Under the pieces are notes generated by a model, which made no database searches, was not told where the DNA came from, and saw nothing but the letters and a program-made list of their open reading frames with translations. A stretch of DNA of 64,000 bases, taken from Casimicrobium huifangae. GTDB lineage: Bacteria; Pseudomonadota; Gammaproteobacteria; Burkholderiales; Casimicrobiaceae. Where the stretch lies: positions 833,847 through 897,846 of the forward strand of contig NZ_CP041352.1 in the NCBI RefSeq assembly GCF_009746125.1, written 5' to 3'. The translations under genes were made by a program, and so were the position numbers. Below are positions 57,324 to 64,000 of the stretch, piece after piece. The stretch's first letter is position 1, and each line of letters begins with the position of its first letter.

Positions 57324-58031
57324 TTATTCTTCGCCGCTCTCGCCGTAGGCTAGTTCATATGACATGCCCGATGTGTCTTTCGGTGCAAAACCTGGGCGAA
57401 GGAAGCCTGAAACCTTTGGAGGGCCTTCTGCGACGTAAGTGGCCTCCATGAGCCCTCTCGCGGAATCTTGTCGCAGTTCGTAAATGAACGGCGGCGCCTG
57501 TTCGATGTATTGCTGCTTTGGTATCCCGAGCAAACTGTGATTTTCACGCCAAAGCCGATCATCGCGCGTAGCTAGGAGCGAATCAAACCAGGTGACTTGC
57601 TTCTTACCGTCGTTCGCTAGCACAAAACTGCGTTGGATCGATAGAGCAGTGTGGTCTAACTCAGCCAAAAACTCCCTGGTGGAAATCACCAAATTGAACC
57701 CAACGGGTATGTCGTCGGTGTAGCGCAGTTGATAGCACTTGCGATTGAGCTCAAGGAAACTCAAGTCGAGTGTGGAAAACAGTTTGGGATCAAAGTTCCT
57801 TACCGCCTTCCAATGCGCCGCCTTCAAATGGCCGCGACTCTCGTTGCCTCGAAATGCGAGTACAACTTTGAAGTATTTTTCGATGGCGGTGCTCGATAGC
57901 ACGGCCCCCTGCTGCGGTAGCTTAGAGAGAAGGAGAACCCGGGCGGCGATATAGTCGTTGAGGGCATCGTTCAAAAAAGCGCGAATCTTCTTAAGATCAG
58001 CGTTCTTCGATGCGGCTCGGGTGGCGTTCAT
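57324..58031 (-). CDS. Unknown protein with HEPN-like N-terminus
   Basis: A 235-residue protein. The N-terminal part, KIRAFLNDALNDYIAARVLL and STAIEKYFKVVLAF, has the helical pattern of HEPN domains (AIEKYFK). The rest has no recognised family. No clear RX4-6H RNase motif at the expected place, so toxin activity is only a guess. It reads toward the MNT gene, 341 bases away. Base composition is visibly less GC-rich than the core genome. Confidence 0.5.
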   Translation of the reverse strand: MNATRAASKNADLKKIRAFLNDALNDYIAARVLLLSKLPQQGAVLSSTAIEKYFKVVLAFRGNESRGHLKAAHWKAVRNFDPKLFSTLDLSFLELNRKCYQLRYTDDIPVGFNLVISTREFLAELDHTALSIQRSFVLANDGKKQVTWFDSLLATRDDRLWRENHSLLGIPKQQYIEQAPPFIYELRQDSARGLMEATYVAEGPPKVSGFLRPGFAPKDTSGMSYELAYGESGEE

Positions 58032-58098
58032 TGCGGCGGCTAACGTCAAGATTCTTAGTCAACCTAACGTCCTTAAGCGAGCCCCCTTTGTACGCGTG

Positions 58099-58461
58099 TC
58101 ATTGGAGTACCTCGCCTGTTTCAAGCAGATGAAGGAATTGCTCTTTATTGAGGATGTGATTGCCCTGCTCGCGGGCCTTTTCAAGCTTTGCGGGACCGGC
58201 ATTCTCTCCTGCGCATAGGAACGCCAAGTTCTTCGTCACTGAGCCGACAGTCTCAAGGTTCGCAGCCTGTGCGAGTGCTGCAAGTTCCGTCTTGTCTGCC
58301 GCTGAGAAGCCTGTGAAGCAGATTTGACTCAGTTTTTCTTTCCGAGGCTTCGCATTGGCATAGATCCAAGCCCACCCCTGAGCATCTGTCATTGCAGCAA
58401 TCTCTTGCGCCGTGAACGGGCTTTTTGCTTTCAGGATGCGGGTAACCTTTTCACTTGCCAT
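58099..58461 (-). CDS. Small BRCT-domain protein
   Basis: A 120-residue protein. Residues 1-45 are helical (AQEIAAMTDAQGWAWIYANA), and 48-120 form a BRCT domain: ICFTGFSAADKTELAALAQA, then VGSVTKNLAFLCAGENAGPA with ILNKEQFLHLL, much like the C-terminal BRCT of NAD-dependent DNA ligase. Stand-alone BRCT proteins may bind DNA ends or phosphopeptides. The GAGGAAAC ribosome site supports the ATG at 58461. An IS element sits 57 bases upstream of the start. Confidence 0.75.
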   Translation of the reverse strand: MASEKVTRILKAKSPFTAQEIAAMTDAQGWAWIYANAKPRKEKLSQICFTGFSAADKTELAALAQAANLETVGSVTKNLAFLCAGENAGPAKLEKAREQGNHILNKEQFLHLLETGEVLQ

Positions 58462-58517
58462 GTCATTGTTTCCTCGGTTAGTCGGCGCGCCTGCGATTTT
58501 GTTGCACTCAGGGCTTA

Positions 58518-59686
58518 GGGCAACGCTGAACAAGCCATTGATTTCAATGGCGACGGTGAGTGCGGCGAGTCAAAGTTACGCACGACGAGATTTTTGGGCC
58601 GCAGTGGTCCGATTTCGCTCCAATGAGTGCCGTATCGGCCCCACGGGCGTGCTTTACGCCCACTGCGGGCGCACTCATGCCATCAGGCGCTTGCGCGCCA
58701 GGTAGATGTTGGCCAGCCCCAGCGCCACAAACGAGCGCGTGGCGTTCTTCGCCAGGCCGCGGTAGCGCACCTTGGTGAAACCCCACAGCCGCTTGACCAC
58801 CGCGAACACGTGCTCCACTCGGGCTCGCACCTTGGACTTATTGCGGTTCTTCGCCCGCGCGACTTCGTCTATCTCGCCGCCTCTGCGCATGCGCTGATTG
58901 GTGAAGTCCCGGGCTTTGGGGGCCTTCGACTCGATCAACTCCTTCTGACTGGCATAGGCACTGTCGCCGTACACGCGCTGCTCCGCTCCGTGCAGCAGCT
59001 CAGGCAACGGGTGCTTGTCGTGCACGTTCGCCGCGGTCACCACCGCGCTGTGCGTCAGCCCCGTGCGGCTGTCCACTCCGATGTGCATCTTCATGCCGAA
59101 GTACCACTGCTGGCCCTTCTTCGTCTGGTGCATCTCGGGGTCACGCGCCTTCTCGGCGTTCTTCGTCGAACTCGGTGCGCCGATGATGGTGGCATCCACG
59201 ATCGTGCCCGTGCCTACCTTCAGCCCCTGCTCCTGCAGTAGCCGACCGACCGTGGCGAACAATTGTTCGCCCAGCTTGTGCTGCTCCAGAAGACGGCGGA
59301 ACTTCAACAGCGTGGTGCCATCGGGCACGCGCTCACGGCCAAGGTCAATACCCACGAAGCGGCGCAGTGCCGTGCTGTCCAGCAATGCCTCCTCGCAGGC
59401 CTCGTCCGCAAGGTTGAACCAGTGCTGCACAAAGTACATGCGCAGCATGCGTTCCAGCCCCACCGGCGGGCGACCATTGCCAGGCTTGGGATAGTGCGGC
59501 TCAATGACGGCGCACAGTTCGGACCACGGCACGATCTGCTCCATCGTCGCGAGGAACACGTCGCGCTTGGTTGCGCGCCGGTACTGTTCAAATCCGGCAC
59601 CTTGATCGGCCGCTGCAGCTAGAGTCTGTTGCTTCATACATTCATAACGTCGCTACAGCTCTACGGTGGACTTGTTCAGTGTTGCC
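58518..59686 (-). mobile_element. IS5-family insertion sequence, complete
   Basis: Terminal inverted repeats GGCAACGCTGAACAAG at 58518 and its inverse CTTGTTCAGTGTTGCC ending at 59686 enclose a single transposase gene. The 4-bp target duplication TTAG is present on both sides (58514-58517 and 59687-59690). Length 1169 bases. The intact ends and open frame suggest a recent, possibly active copy. Confidence 0.93.
58675..59637 (-). CDS. IS5-family transposase
   Basis: A 320-residue DDE transposase. GTIVDATIIGAPSSTKN has the first Asp, AEQRVYGDSAYASQKE the second, and RVEHVFAVVKRLWG the Glu region with the Y(2)R(3)E(6)K-like spacing. An N-terminal IS5 region has LERMLRMYFVQHWFNLAD. It is intact and lies wholly within the element. 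Confidence 0.93.
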   Translation of the reverse strand: MKQQTLAAAADQGAGFEQYRRATKRDVFLATMEQIVPWSELCAVIEPHYPKPGNGRPPVGLERMLRMYFVQHWFNLADEACEEALLDSTALRRFVGIDLGRERVPDGTTLLKFRRLLEQHKLGEQLFATVGRLLQEQGLKVGTGTIVDATIIGAPSSTKNAEKARDPEMHQTKKGQQWYFGMKMHIGVDSRTGLTHSAVVTAANVHDKHPLPELLHGAEQRVYGDSAYASQKELIESKAPKARDFTNQRMRRGGEIDEVARAKNRNKSKVRARVEHVFAVVKRLWGFTKVRYRGLAKNATRSFVALGLANIYLARKRLMA

Positions 59687-60063
59687 TTAGCACGCCGTGA
59701 CTGTGTATTTGATGCCGAAGTGATTTGTCTAATAAGCGATGGCGATAACGGCTACCCACAATCAATGGCTTGCAGCAAACTATCCCGCATGCAAAGGTTT
59801 GATTCGATCATCGTCGTTATACCGACCATCTCGGTCAATAACAAGTCTGCATCTAGCGCTACACCGAGCGAAGGGCACCTCGATTCGCGACTTGGTCACG
59901 GCGTGCTCGGGGGTGAGATGGCGCCCTCCACTTTAGGACGCAGCGTCGCGCCACTTCAATAAAATGAGCGCAGATCGACATTTCCACCTGCGACCGCGCA
60001 ACTTTCGCGTCCTTGGATCACCACAAAATCTGACGCGCCCCAGCGCACCACAAGGCACCCATC
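59687..60063. other. Gap to the right of the IS element
   Basis: No gene supported. Open frames here are short and overlap the IS end. GC content appears lower than in the core genes, then rises toward 60000. Confidence 0.5.
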
Positions 60064-60252
60064 ATGGCCGGCTACGTTTCTGAATTCACCCAGTTCATCA
60101 CCGAGCTCAAGGCGGCGAAGCCGCAGCTTGAGGCTGAGCAGCGCAAGGGCCGCGCGATCTGGTGGGACAAGCAGCCGCTGGACGTGAAAGAGCGCAGCGA
60201 GCAGGACGCCGCCCGCGTGCCGCAGAAGCCTTATCCGTACGCGACCAACTAG
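60064..60252 (+). CDS. DUF3460 small protein
   Basis: A 62-residue protein. YVSEFTQFITELKAAKPQLE and GRAIWWDKQPLDVKERSE match the DUF3460 pattern, a family confined largely to Burkholderiales and relatives. Function unknown. Confidence 0.85.
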   Translation: MAGYVSEFTQFITELKAAKPQLEAEQRKGRAIWWDKQPLDVKERSEQDAARVPQKPYPYATN

Positions 60253-60273
60253 GGCGTTAGCAAGCCCCTGACG

Positions 60274-60675
60274 TCAGGGCATTTCCCTGGCGCACTCACC
60301 GCCGGGATGATCGGCGGCGCGCGCCTCGGTCGCCAGCAGGGCGAACGCGACGAAGTGCAGCAACAGGCCGGCGGCAAAAAACACCGCCTTCGCCGCCGCT
60401 GCGCTGACCGCCGGCTCGCCGTCCATCTGGCCGTAGCCGAGCGCCTGCATCACGCCGATAAAGGCGAAGGTGGCGCCGGGCAGCAGCAGCACCGGCCAAG
60501 CCAGCTGCATCGTCTGCGTCAACCGTTCGGCGCAGCCGGTCATGAACAGGATTGCGGCGGCGGGCAGGGCGATCAGCGCCATCCAGCGGCCACTCGCTAC
60601 TGCGGCGAGCACGGCCACCAGCAACCACGCGATCAGCGTCGCGTTGAACAGCCGAACCAGCGTTTGCCTTTGCAT
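60274..60675 (-). CDS. Small membrane protein, unknown
   Basis: A 133-residue protein with four hydrophobic segments (about 12-32, 35-50, 60-82 and 98-120). The start MQRQTLVRLFNATLIAW is chosen; the longer upstream reading overlaps the divergent tcdA gene. No named family recognised. Confidence 0.6.
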   Translation of the reverse strand: MQRQTLVRLFNATLIAWLLVAVLAAVASGRWMALIALPAAAILFMTGCAERLTQTMQLAWPVLLLPGATFAFIGVMQALGYGQMDGEPAVSAAAAKAVFFAAGLLLHFVAFALLATEARAADHPGGECAREMP

Positions 60676-60724
60676 GACTGCCTTTACCAAAACTGCAACT
60701 CTGGCCGATGATACGCTCGCCGCG

Positions 60725-61552
60725 ATGAGCTCCACCGCCACTCCGCCAGCCTCACCCGGCGCCGCCAGTGCCGCCGAATGCGCGGTGGGTGACCCGCTCG
60801 CGGCAAGCGGCGACAGTGATGACCGCCGCTTTGGCGGCATAGCGCGCCTTTACGGCACGGCGGGGTTCGCGCGCATCCGCGCAGCGCATGGCGTGGTGGT
60901 GGGCATTGGCGGCGTGGGCTCGTGGGCGGCGGAGGCGCTGGCGCGCTCCGGCGTGGGGCGGTTGACGCTGATTGATCTGGACGTGGTGGCCGAGTCGAAC
61001 CTGAACCGCCAGGCGCACGCCACGCTCGCCAACCTCGGGCGCAACAAGGTGGATGCGATGCAGGAGCGCGTTGCCAGTTTTGCGCCAGATTGCGCGGTGA
61101 CGCTCGTCGACGATTTTGTGACGCCGGACAACGTGGCGGCGCTGATCCCGGCGGATGCCAGCTTCGTCATCGACGCCATCGACCAGGTGCGCGCCAAGGC
61201 GGCGCTGGTGGCGCATTGCGTGGCGCGCAGGCTGCCGGTGCTGGTGTGCGGCGGTGCTGGCGGCAAGACCGATGCCTCGCGGCTGACCACCAGCGACCTC
61301 GCGCTGACGGCGCACGACGCGCTGCTCTCGAAGCTGCGCGCCACGCTGCGGCGCGAATACGCCTTCCCGCGCGGCGACAAAAAGTTTCGCGTCACCGCGA
61401 TCTACAGCACCGAGCCGCAGGCGGGCGCGCCCGCAGACGGCGCCGCCGGGCTCGCCTGCGCTGGCTACGGCTCCGCGATGCACATGACGGCGAGCATGGG
61501 GCTGCTGGCAGCGGGCGTGGCGTTGACTGCGACGGCAACCAGCGGTACGTGA
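60725..61552 (+). CDS. tcdA: tRNA threonylcarbamoyladenosine dehydratase (TcdA/CsdL)
   Basis: A 275-residue E1-like enzyme that cyclises t6A in tRNA. The nucleotide-binding motif is VVGIGGVGSWAAEALARSG, followed by LTLIDLDVVAESNLNRQ and the catalytic segment DAIDQVRAKAAL. It begins with a Ser/Ala-rich tail of about 35 residues before the family core RFGGIARLYG. Divergent from the small membrane protein. Confidence 0.92.
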   Translation: MSSTATPPASPGAASAAECAVGDPLAASGDSDDRRFGGIARLYGTAGFARIRAAHGVVVGIGGVGSWAAEALARSGVGRLTLIDLDVVAESNLNRQAHATLANLGRNKVDAMQERVASFAPDCAVTLVDDFVTPDNVAALIPADASFVIDAIDQVRAKAALVAHCVARRLPVLVCGGAGGKTDASRLTTSDLALTAHDALLSKLRATLRREYAFPRGDKKFRVTAIYSTEPQAGAPADGAAGLACAGYGSAMHMTASMGLLAAGVALTATATSGT

Positions 61553-61561
61553 CGCCGCTCT

Positions 61562-61592
61562 GCCCGCTCGCGCGACGCTCGGTCGCGCGGGC
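61562..61592 (+). terminator. Hairpin after tcdA, probable terminator
   Basis: GCCC and GCGCGAC pair with GTCGCGC and GGGC. There is no T run, so termination strength is uncertain. Confidence 0.4.
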
Positions 61593-61600
61593 ATATCTGT

Positions 61601-61710
61601 ATCAGCTTTTCGCTGAAAGCCTCATTCGCACAGGGCTCAGCGGCATAAATTGACATTTATCGACTTCTTGCCATATCGGCGTACAAGCCCTTGTTGAATA
61701 ATGGTTTTGA
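61601..61710. repeat. Palindromic intergenic repeat, copy 7
   Basis: ATCAGCTTTTCGCTGAAAGC, then CAGGGCTCAGCGGCATAAAT, GACATTTATCGACTTCTTGC and CAAGCCCTTGTTGAATAATG. It lies between convergent tcdA and the beta-lactamase gene. Confidence 0.75.
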
Positions 61711-61777
61711 GGAAGAGTTGTATACCTCTTTTTGGGCGCGGAGTGTATGCGATGCAATGGCACGCTCCTCGCGCAGA

Positions 61778-62701
61778 TTACTGCTTGCGGCCTTGTAACC
61801 ACGCCGCTGCGATCCGGCCCGCCTCAGCCAACACCGCCTGATCTTCATCGCGCATCCTTTTGCTCACCATCGGCCCTTCGTAAAACGCCGAGACGACGAC
61901 TGCGGCCTTTCCGGTGGGCCAGACAATGGCGACGTCGTTGTACTTGTCGTGCATGTTTGGCGCCATCCCCGTGCCGGTTTTGTCGCCAGAGCGCCAGCCT
62001 TGAGGGAATCCGGCGCGCACGCGCTTCAGGCCGGTCTCCGTTGCCATCATCCACGACACCAGCAGATCGTGAGACGCCGGCTTGAGCCAATTCGCGGTCA
62101 GCATGTGGGCAATGGTTTGACACATGGCAGCCGGCGTCGTGGTGTCGCGCAGGTCACCCGGCGTCACCAGGTTCAGACTCGGCTCGGTACGGTCAAGGCG
62201 GGTGGTGCTGTCGCCGAGGGAGCGCAGGGTGGACGTAAACCCTGCCGGCCCTCCGATGAGCGACAGCAGCAGGTTGGCTGCGACGTTGTCACTTTCCATT
62301 TGCGCAGCACGCGCGAGTGCCTCGATGGACATGCCGCCGTCGGCGAGTTGGCGGCTGGTGATCGGGGCGTGCGCCACGATGTCACGCTTGCTGTATGGCA
62401 CGAACTGATCGAGTCGCAAATTGCCGCGATCGACCTCGCGGAGGATGATTGCCGCCAGCGGCAACTTGAAGGTCGAACACATCGCGAATCGCTCCGCCAG
62501 GCGATGGCCGGTGTACCGCCCGGTGCCCGTATCCAAAATGGCGACACCGAGACGGCCTCCAGCCTTGCGCTCGAGTGTGGCCAGCTCCGACGCAGCGATG
62601 CTTCTCGATCCGGGGGCGTCGCTGGCGGGCACGCGTGCCGAAAGGAGCGTTGCGATCGTTGCGAAGAGAATTTGTCGCCGGTTGCGCTGGTTGATATCCA
62701 T
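61778..62701 (-). CDS. Class A beta-lactamase, Tat-exported
   Basis: A 307-residue periplasmic serine beta-lactamase. Motifs: S76-T-F-K79 (the S70-x-x-K73 box) preceded by Cys75, SDN at 137-139, the omega-loop RTEPSLN with E173 (E166), and KTG at 241-243. The N-terminus NRRQILFATIATLL is a twin-arginine signal. Cys69-equivalent is present but the partner at 238 is Gly, so the disulfide of KPC- and NMC-type carbapenemases is not formed. Spectrum cannot be told. Divergent from an AmpR-type regulator. Confidence 0.95.
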   Translation of the reverse strand: MDINQRNRRQILFATIATLLSARVPASDAPGSRSIAASELATLERKAGGRLGVAILDTGTGRYTGHRLAERFAMCSTFKLPLAAIILREVDRGNLRLDQFVPYSKRDIVAHAPITSRQLADGGMSIEALARAAQMESDNVAANLLLSLIGGPAGFTSTLRSLGDSTTRLDRTEPSLNLVTPGDLRDTTTPAAMCQTIAHMLTANWLKPASHDLLVSWMMATETGLKRVRAGFPQGWRSGDKTGTGMAPNMHDKYNDVAIVWPTGKAAVVVSAFYEGPMVSKRMRDEDQAVLAEAGRIAAAWLQGRKQ

Positions 62702-62761
62702 GTTTATGCCATTGATGAGGTGGCGCTCATTCTTGGCACGAGCGGCATCGAGCGCAATGTA

Positions 62762-62776
62762 TGATCTTTGAGATCA
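62762..62776. promoter_or_regulatory. Likely AmpR-type operator
   Basis: A perfect palindrome TGATC-TTTGA-GATCA matching the LysR T-N11-A pattern, in the 101-base gap between the divergent beta-lactamase and regulator genes. Confidence 0.6.
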
Positions 62777-62802
62777 GCCAATACTTTTTCTAATGTCTTG
62801 CC

Positions 62803-63684
62803 ATGCCACTCTCGGGCATTTCGTTGAACGCGCTGCGTGCCTTCGAGGCAGCAGCGCGGCATCTCAACTTCACGCGCGCGGCGGATGAGTTGTGTGTCAC
62901 CCAAGCGGCGGTGAGCCATCAGGTGAAAACGCTGGAGGATCAGTTGGGCAACGTGCTATTCCGCAGGACTGCGCGTGGGCTGGTGCTGACTGACGAGGGA
63001 GCGGTGCTGATGCCTGCGGTGGCCGACAGCTTCCTGCGGCTCGAACGCGCGCTGGATGCAGTGAGGCAAGGTGGCCCGCAGGAGGTGTTGACGGTGGGTG
63101 TCGTTGGCACCTTCGCCACCGGATTCCTGTTGCCACGTGTGGGTGGCTTTCGAGCGCAACATCCGCGTATCGATCTGCGGCTGCTGGGCAACAACAATAA
63201 GGTCGACCTGGCAAGCGACAACCTCGACTATGCAATCCGGTTTGGGGACGGCGCGTGGCGCAGCGTCGAGGCGCAGCACTTGATGAATGCGCCGCTGGCA
63301 CCGCTGTGTTCGCCAGCGGCGGCGAAGCTGCTACGTCACCCGGACGACTTGAGCAGGTTTGCGCTGCTACGCTCGTACCGGCCCGACGATTGGGCGACGT
63401 GGCTGGCCGCTGCGGGCGTAAAGCAGGTGTTCGCGCGTGGCGCCATGTTTGATTCATCATCCACGATGGTGCAGGCTGCGATGGCGGGGCTCGGCATTGC
63501 ATTGGCGCCGCCGTGCATGTTCACGCGCGAACTCGATCAGGGGCGTCTGGTGCAACCATTTCCATTGATGGTGGACGTGGGCAGTTATTGGCTCACACGG
63601 CTGACTTCAAGGCAGCAGACGCCGGCAATGACCGCATTTCGGACGTGGCTGGCCGAAGCGCTACGACCGGATCAGGCCGGCTAA
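62803..63684 (+). CDS. LysR-family regulator, AmpR type
   Basis: A 293-residue LysR regulator. The HTH is LRAFEAAARHLNFTRAADEL and TQAAVSHQVKTLEDQLG, close to AmpR/PenR and GcvA. The effector domain spans about 95-290, ending with SSSTMVQAAMAGLGIALAPP. AmpR proteins sense cell-wall muropeptides and induce the divergent beta-lactamase, which fits this layout. Confidence 0.9.
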   Translation: MPLSGISLNALRAFEAAARHLNFTRAADELCVTQAAVSHQVKTLEDQLGNVLFRRTARGLVLTDEGAVLMPAVADSFLRLERALDAVRQGGPQEVLTVGVVGTFATGFLLPRVGGFRAQHPRIDLRLLGNNNKVDLASDNLDYAIRFGDGAWRSVEAQHLMNAPLAPLCSPAAAKLLRHPDDLSRFALLRSYRPDDWATWLAAAGVKQVFARGAMFDSSSTMVQAAMAGLGIALAPPCMFTRELDQGRLVQPFPLMVDVGSYWLTRLTSRQQTPAMTAFRTWLAEALRPDQAG

Positions 63685-64000
63685 CGCCACCTTCGCGCGG
63701 GCTTTCCAGAAATCCCACGGCCGGTCGACGACGGTTTCGTTGATGGTCATTGAGCCGGTCGCCTCGCCGGGCGTGAGGTAGTTCACACCGCTGTCGCCGC
63801 CGGCGATGCGCATGGCCTCGGTTTGCAGCTTGGCGTTCATCTCGGCCCAGATGGCGCGGGCGACCACCAGCTTGAGCGAATGCGCCACCGTCACCGAGCC
63901 ATGCCCGCGCATCAGGGCAAACAGATGTGGCCCGAGTGATTCCGCGAGCGCGCGGCCGAGCGCGGCGTTCTTCACCAGCATGTCGTTGTTCTCGCCCGCC
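63661..64000 (-). CDS. Class II aldolase/adducin-family protein, partial
   Basis: Only the C-terminal 112 residues lie in the window. LFALMRGHGSVTVAHSLKLV with its metal-binding His-x-His-like element and VVARAIWAEMNAKLQ match the class II aldolase fold. The N-terminal part is beyond the edge. It overlaps the 3' end of the LysR gene by 24 bases. Confidence 0.85.
   Translation of the reverse strand, partial: AGENNDMLVKNAALGRALAESLGPHLFALMRGHGSVTVAHSLKLVVARAIWAEMNAKLQTEAMRIAGGDSGVNYLTPGEATGSMTINETVVDRPWDFWKARAKVALAGLIRS

Noticed and set aside
59666-59962. 98-residue open frame right of the IS element
   Set aside because: It begins inside the IS end, has no ribosome site or family similarity, and lies in low-quality intergenic sequence.

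Overview
The window is high-GC DNA from a betaproteobacterium, most likely Burkholderiales. The evidence is gene content and arrangement: the metX-metW pair, a regulatory PTS (EI, HPr, mannose-type EIIA) without sugar permeases, the DUF3460, DUF4124, DUF3025 and DUF3426 families, a Burkholderia-type QueE with CX14CX2C cysteine spacing, HemJ, and a TfpX/TfpZ pilin accessory gene beside pilA. Genus cannot be fixed from sequence alone. Most of the 64 kb is ordinary chromosome. No rRNA, tRNA, CRISPR array or prophage was recognised.

Layout. 0-4.5 kb: edge of a LysR gene, pirin and WrbA; then a lipoprotein SodC and a large secreted metalloprotease on the minus strand. 4.5-8.1 kb: metX-metW with a structured leader, a small P-loop kinase, a DUF429 protein and a tiny membrane peptide. 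8.3-13.7 kb: ptsI, ptsH, EIIA-Man, gshB, a DUF4124 protein and pyrE, all minus. 13.8-22.4 kb: exonuclease III, a small secreted protein bracketed by 240-bp inverted repeats, an ABC-F ATPase, a 2OG-Fe(II) oxygenase, a Gfo/Idh/MocA oxidoreductase, a 3-hydroxyacyl-CoA dehydrogenase and an EamA transporter. 22.5-28 kb: pyrC and a Fur-family regulator start on overlapping start codons; then dksA, sodB and an ABC ATPase/permease/DUF3299 operon, together suggesting a metal (possibly zinc) theme. 28-33 kb: a STAS-like protein, hslV without hslU, a UbiH-family hydroxylase and a DsbC-like lipoprotein. 32-35.5 kb: an SPFH-HTH protein, a small membrane protein and a zinc-ribbon membrane protein, resembling the Bacillus YdjI/YdjG envelope-stress module, then DUF3025. 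35.8-37.2 kb: pilA behind a clear sigma-54 promoter, and its TfpZ-type accessory gene. 37.2-46 kb: coaBC, pyk, DUF3617, ilvD, lgt, an unknown membrane-anchored protein, fxsA, and a DsbD-alpha plus TlpA pair. 46.5-52.3 kb: aroQ, accB, accC, prmA, a DUF3426 zinc-finger protein and a VanZ-like protein. 52.3-56.6 kb: a tightly packed run of hydrolase, hemJ, queC, queE, queD and an RlmL-like rRNA methyltransferase.

56.6-60 kb is the one clearly accessory stretch: an orphan MNT nucleotidyltransferase (antitoxin-like), a decayed second copy of the rlmL 3' end, an unknown protein with a HEPN-like N-terminus, a small BRCT protein, and a complete IS5-family element with a 4-bp TTAG target duplication. 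60-64 kb returns to chromosome: DUF3460, a small membrane protein, a TcdA-like E1 enzyme, a Tat-exported class A beta-lactamase divergent from an AmpR-type regulator, and the edge of a class II aldolase gene.

The most notable non-coding feature is a family of about 95-120-bp palindromic repeats, seven copies in intergenic gaps across the whole window, one of which doubles as the wrbA terminator.
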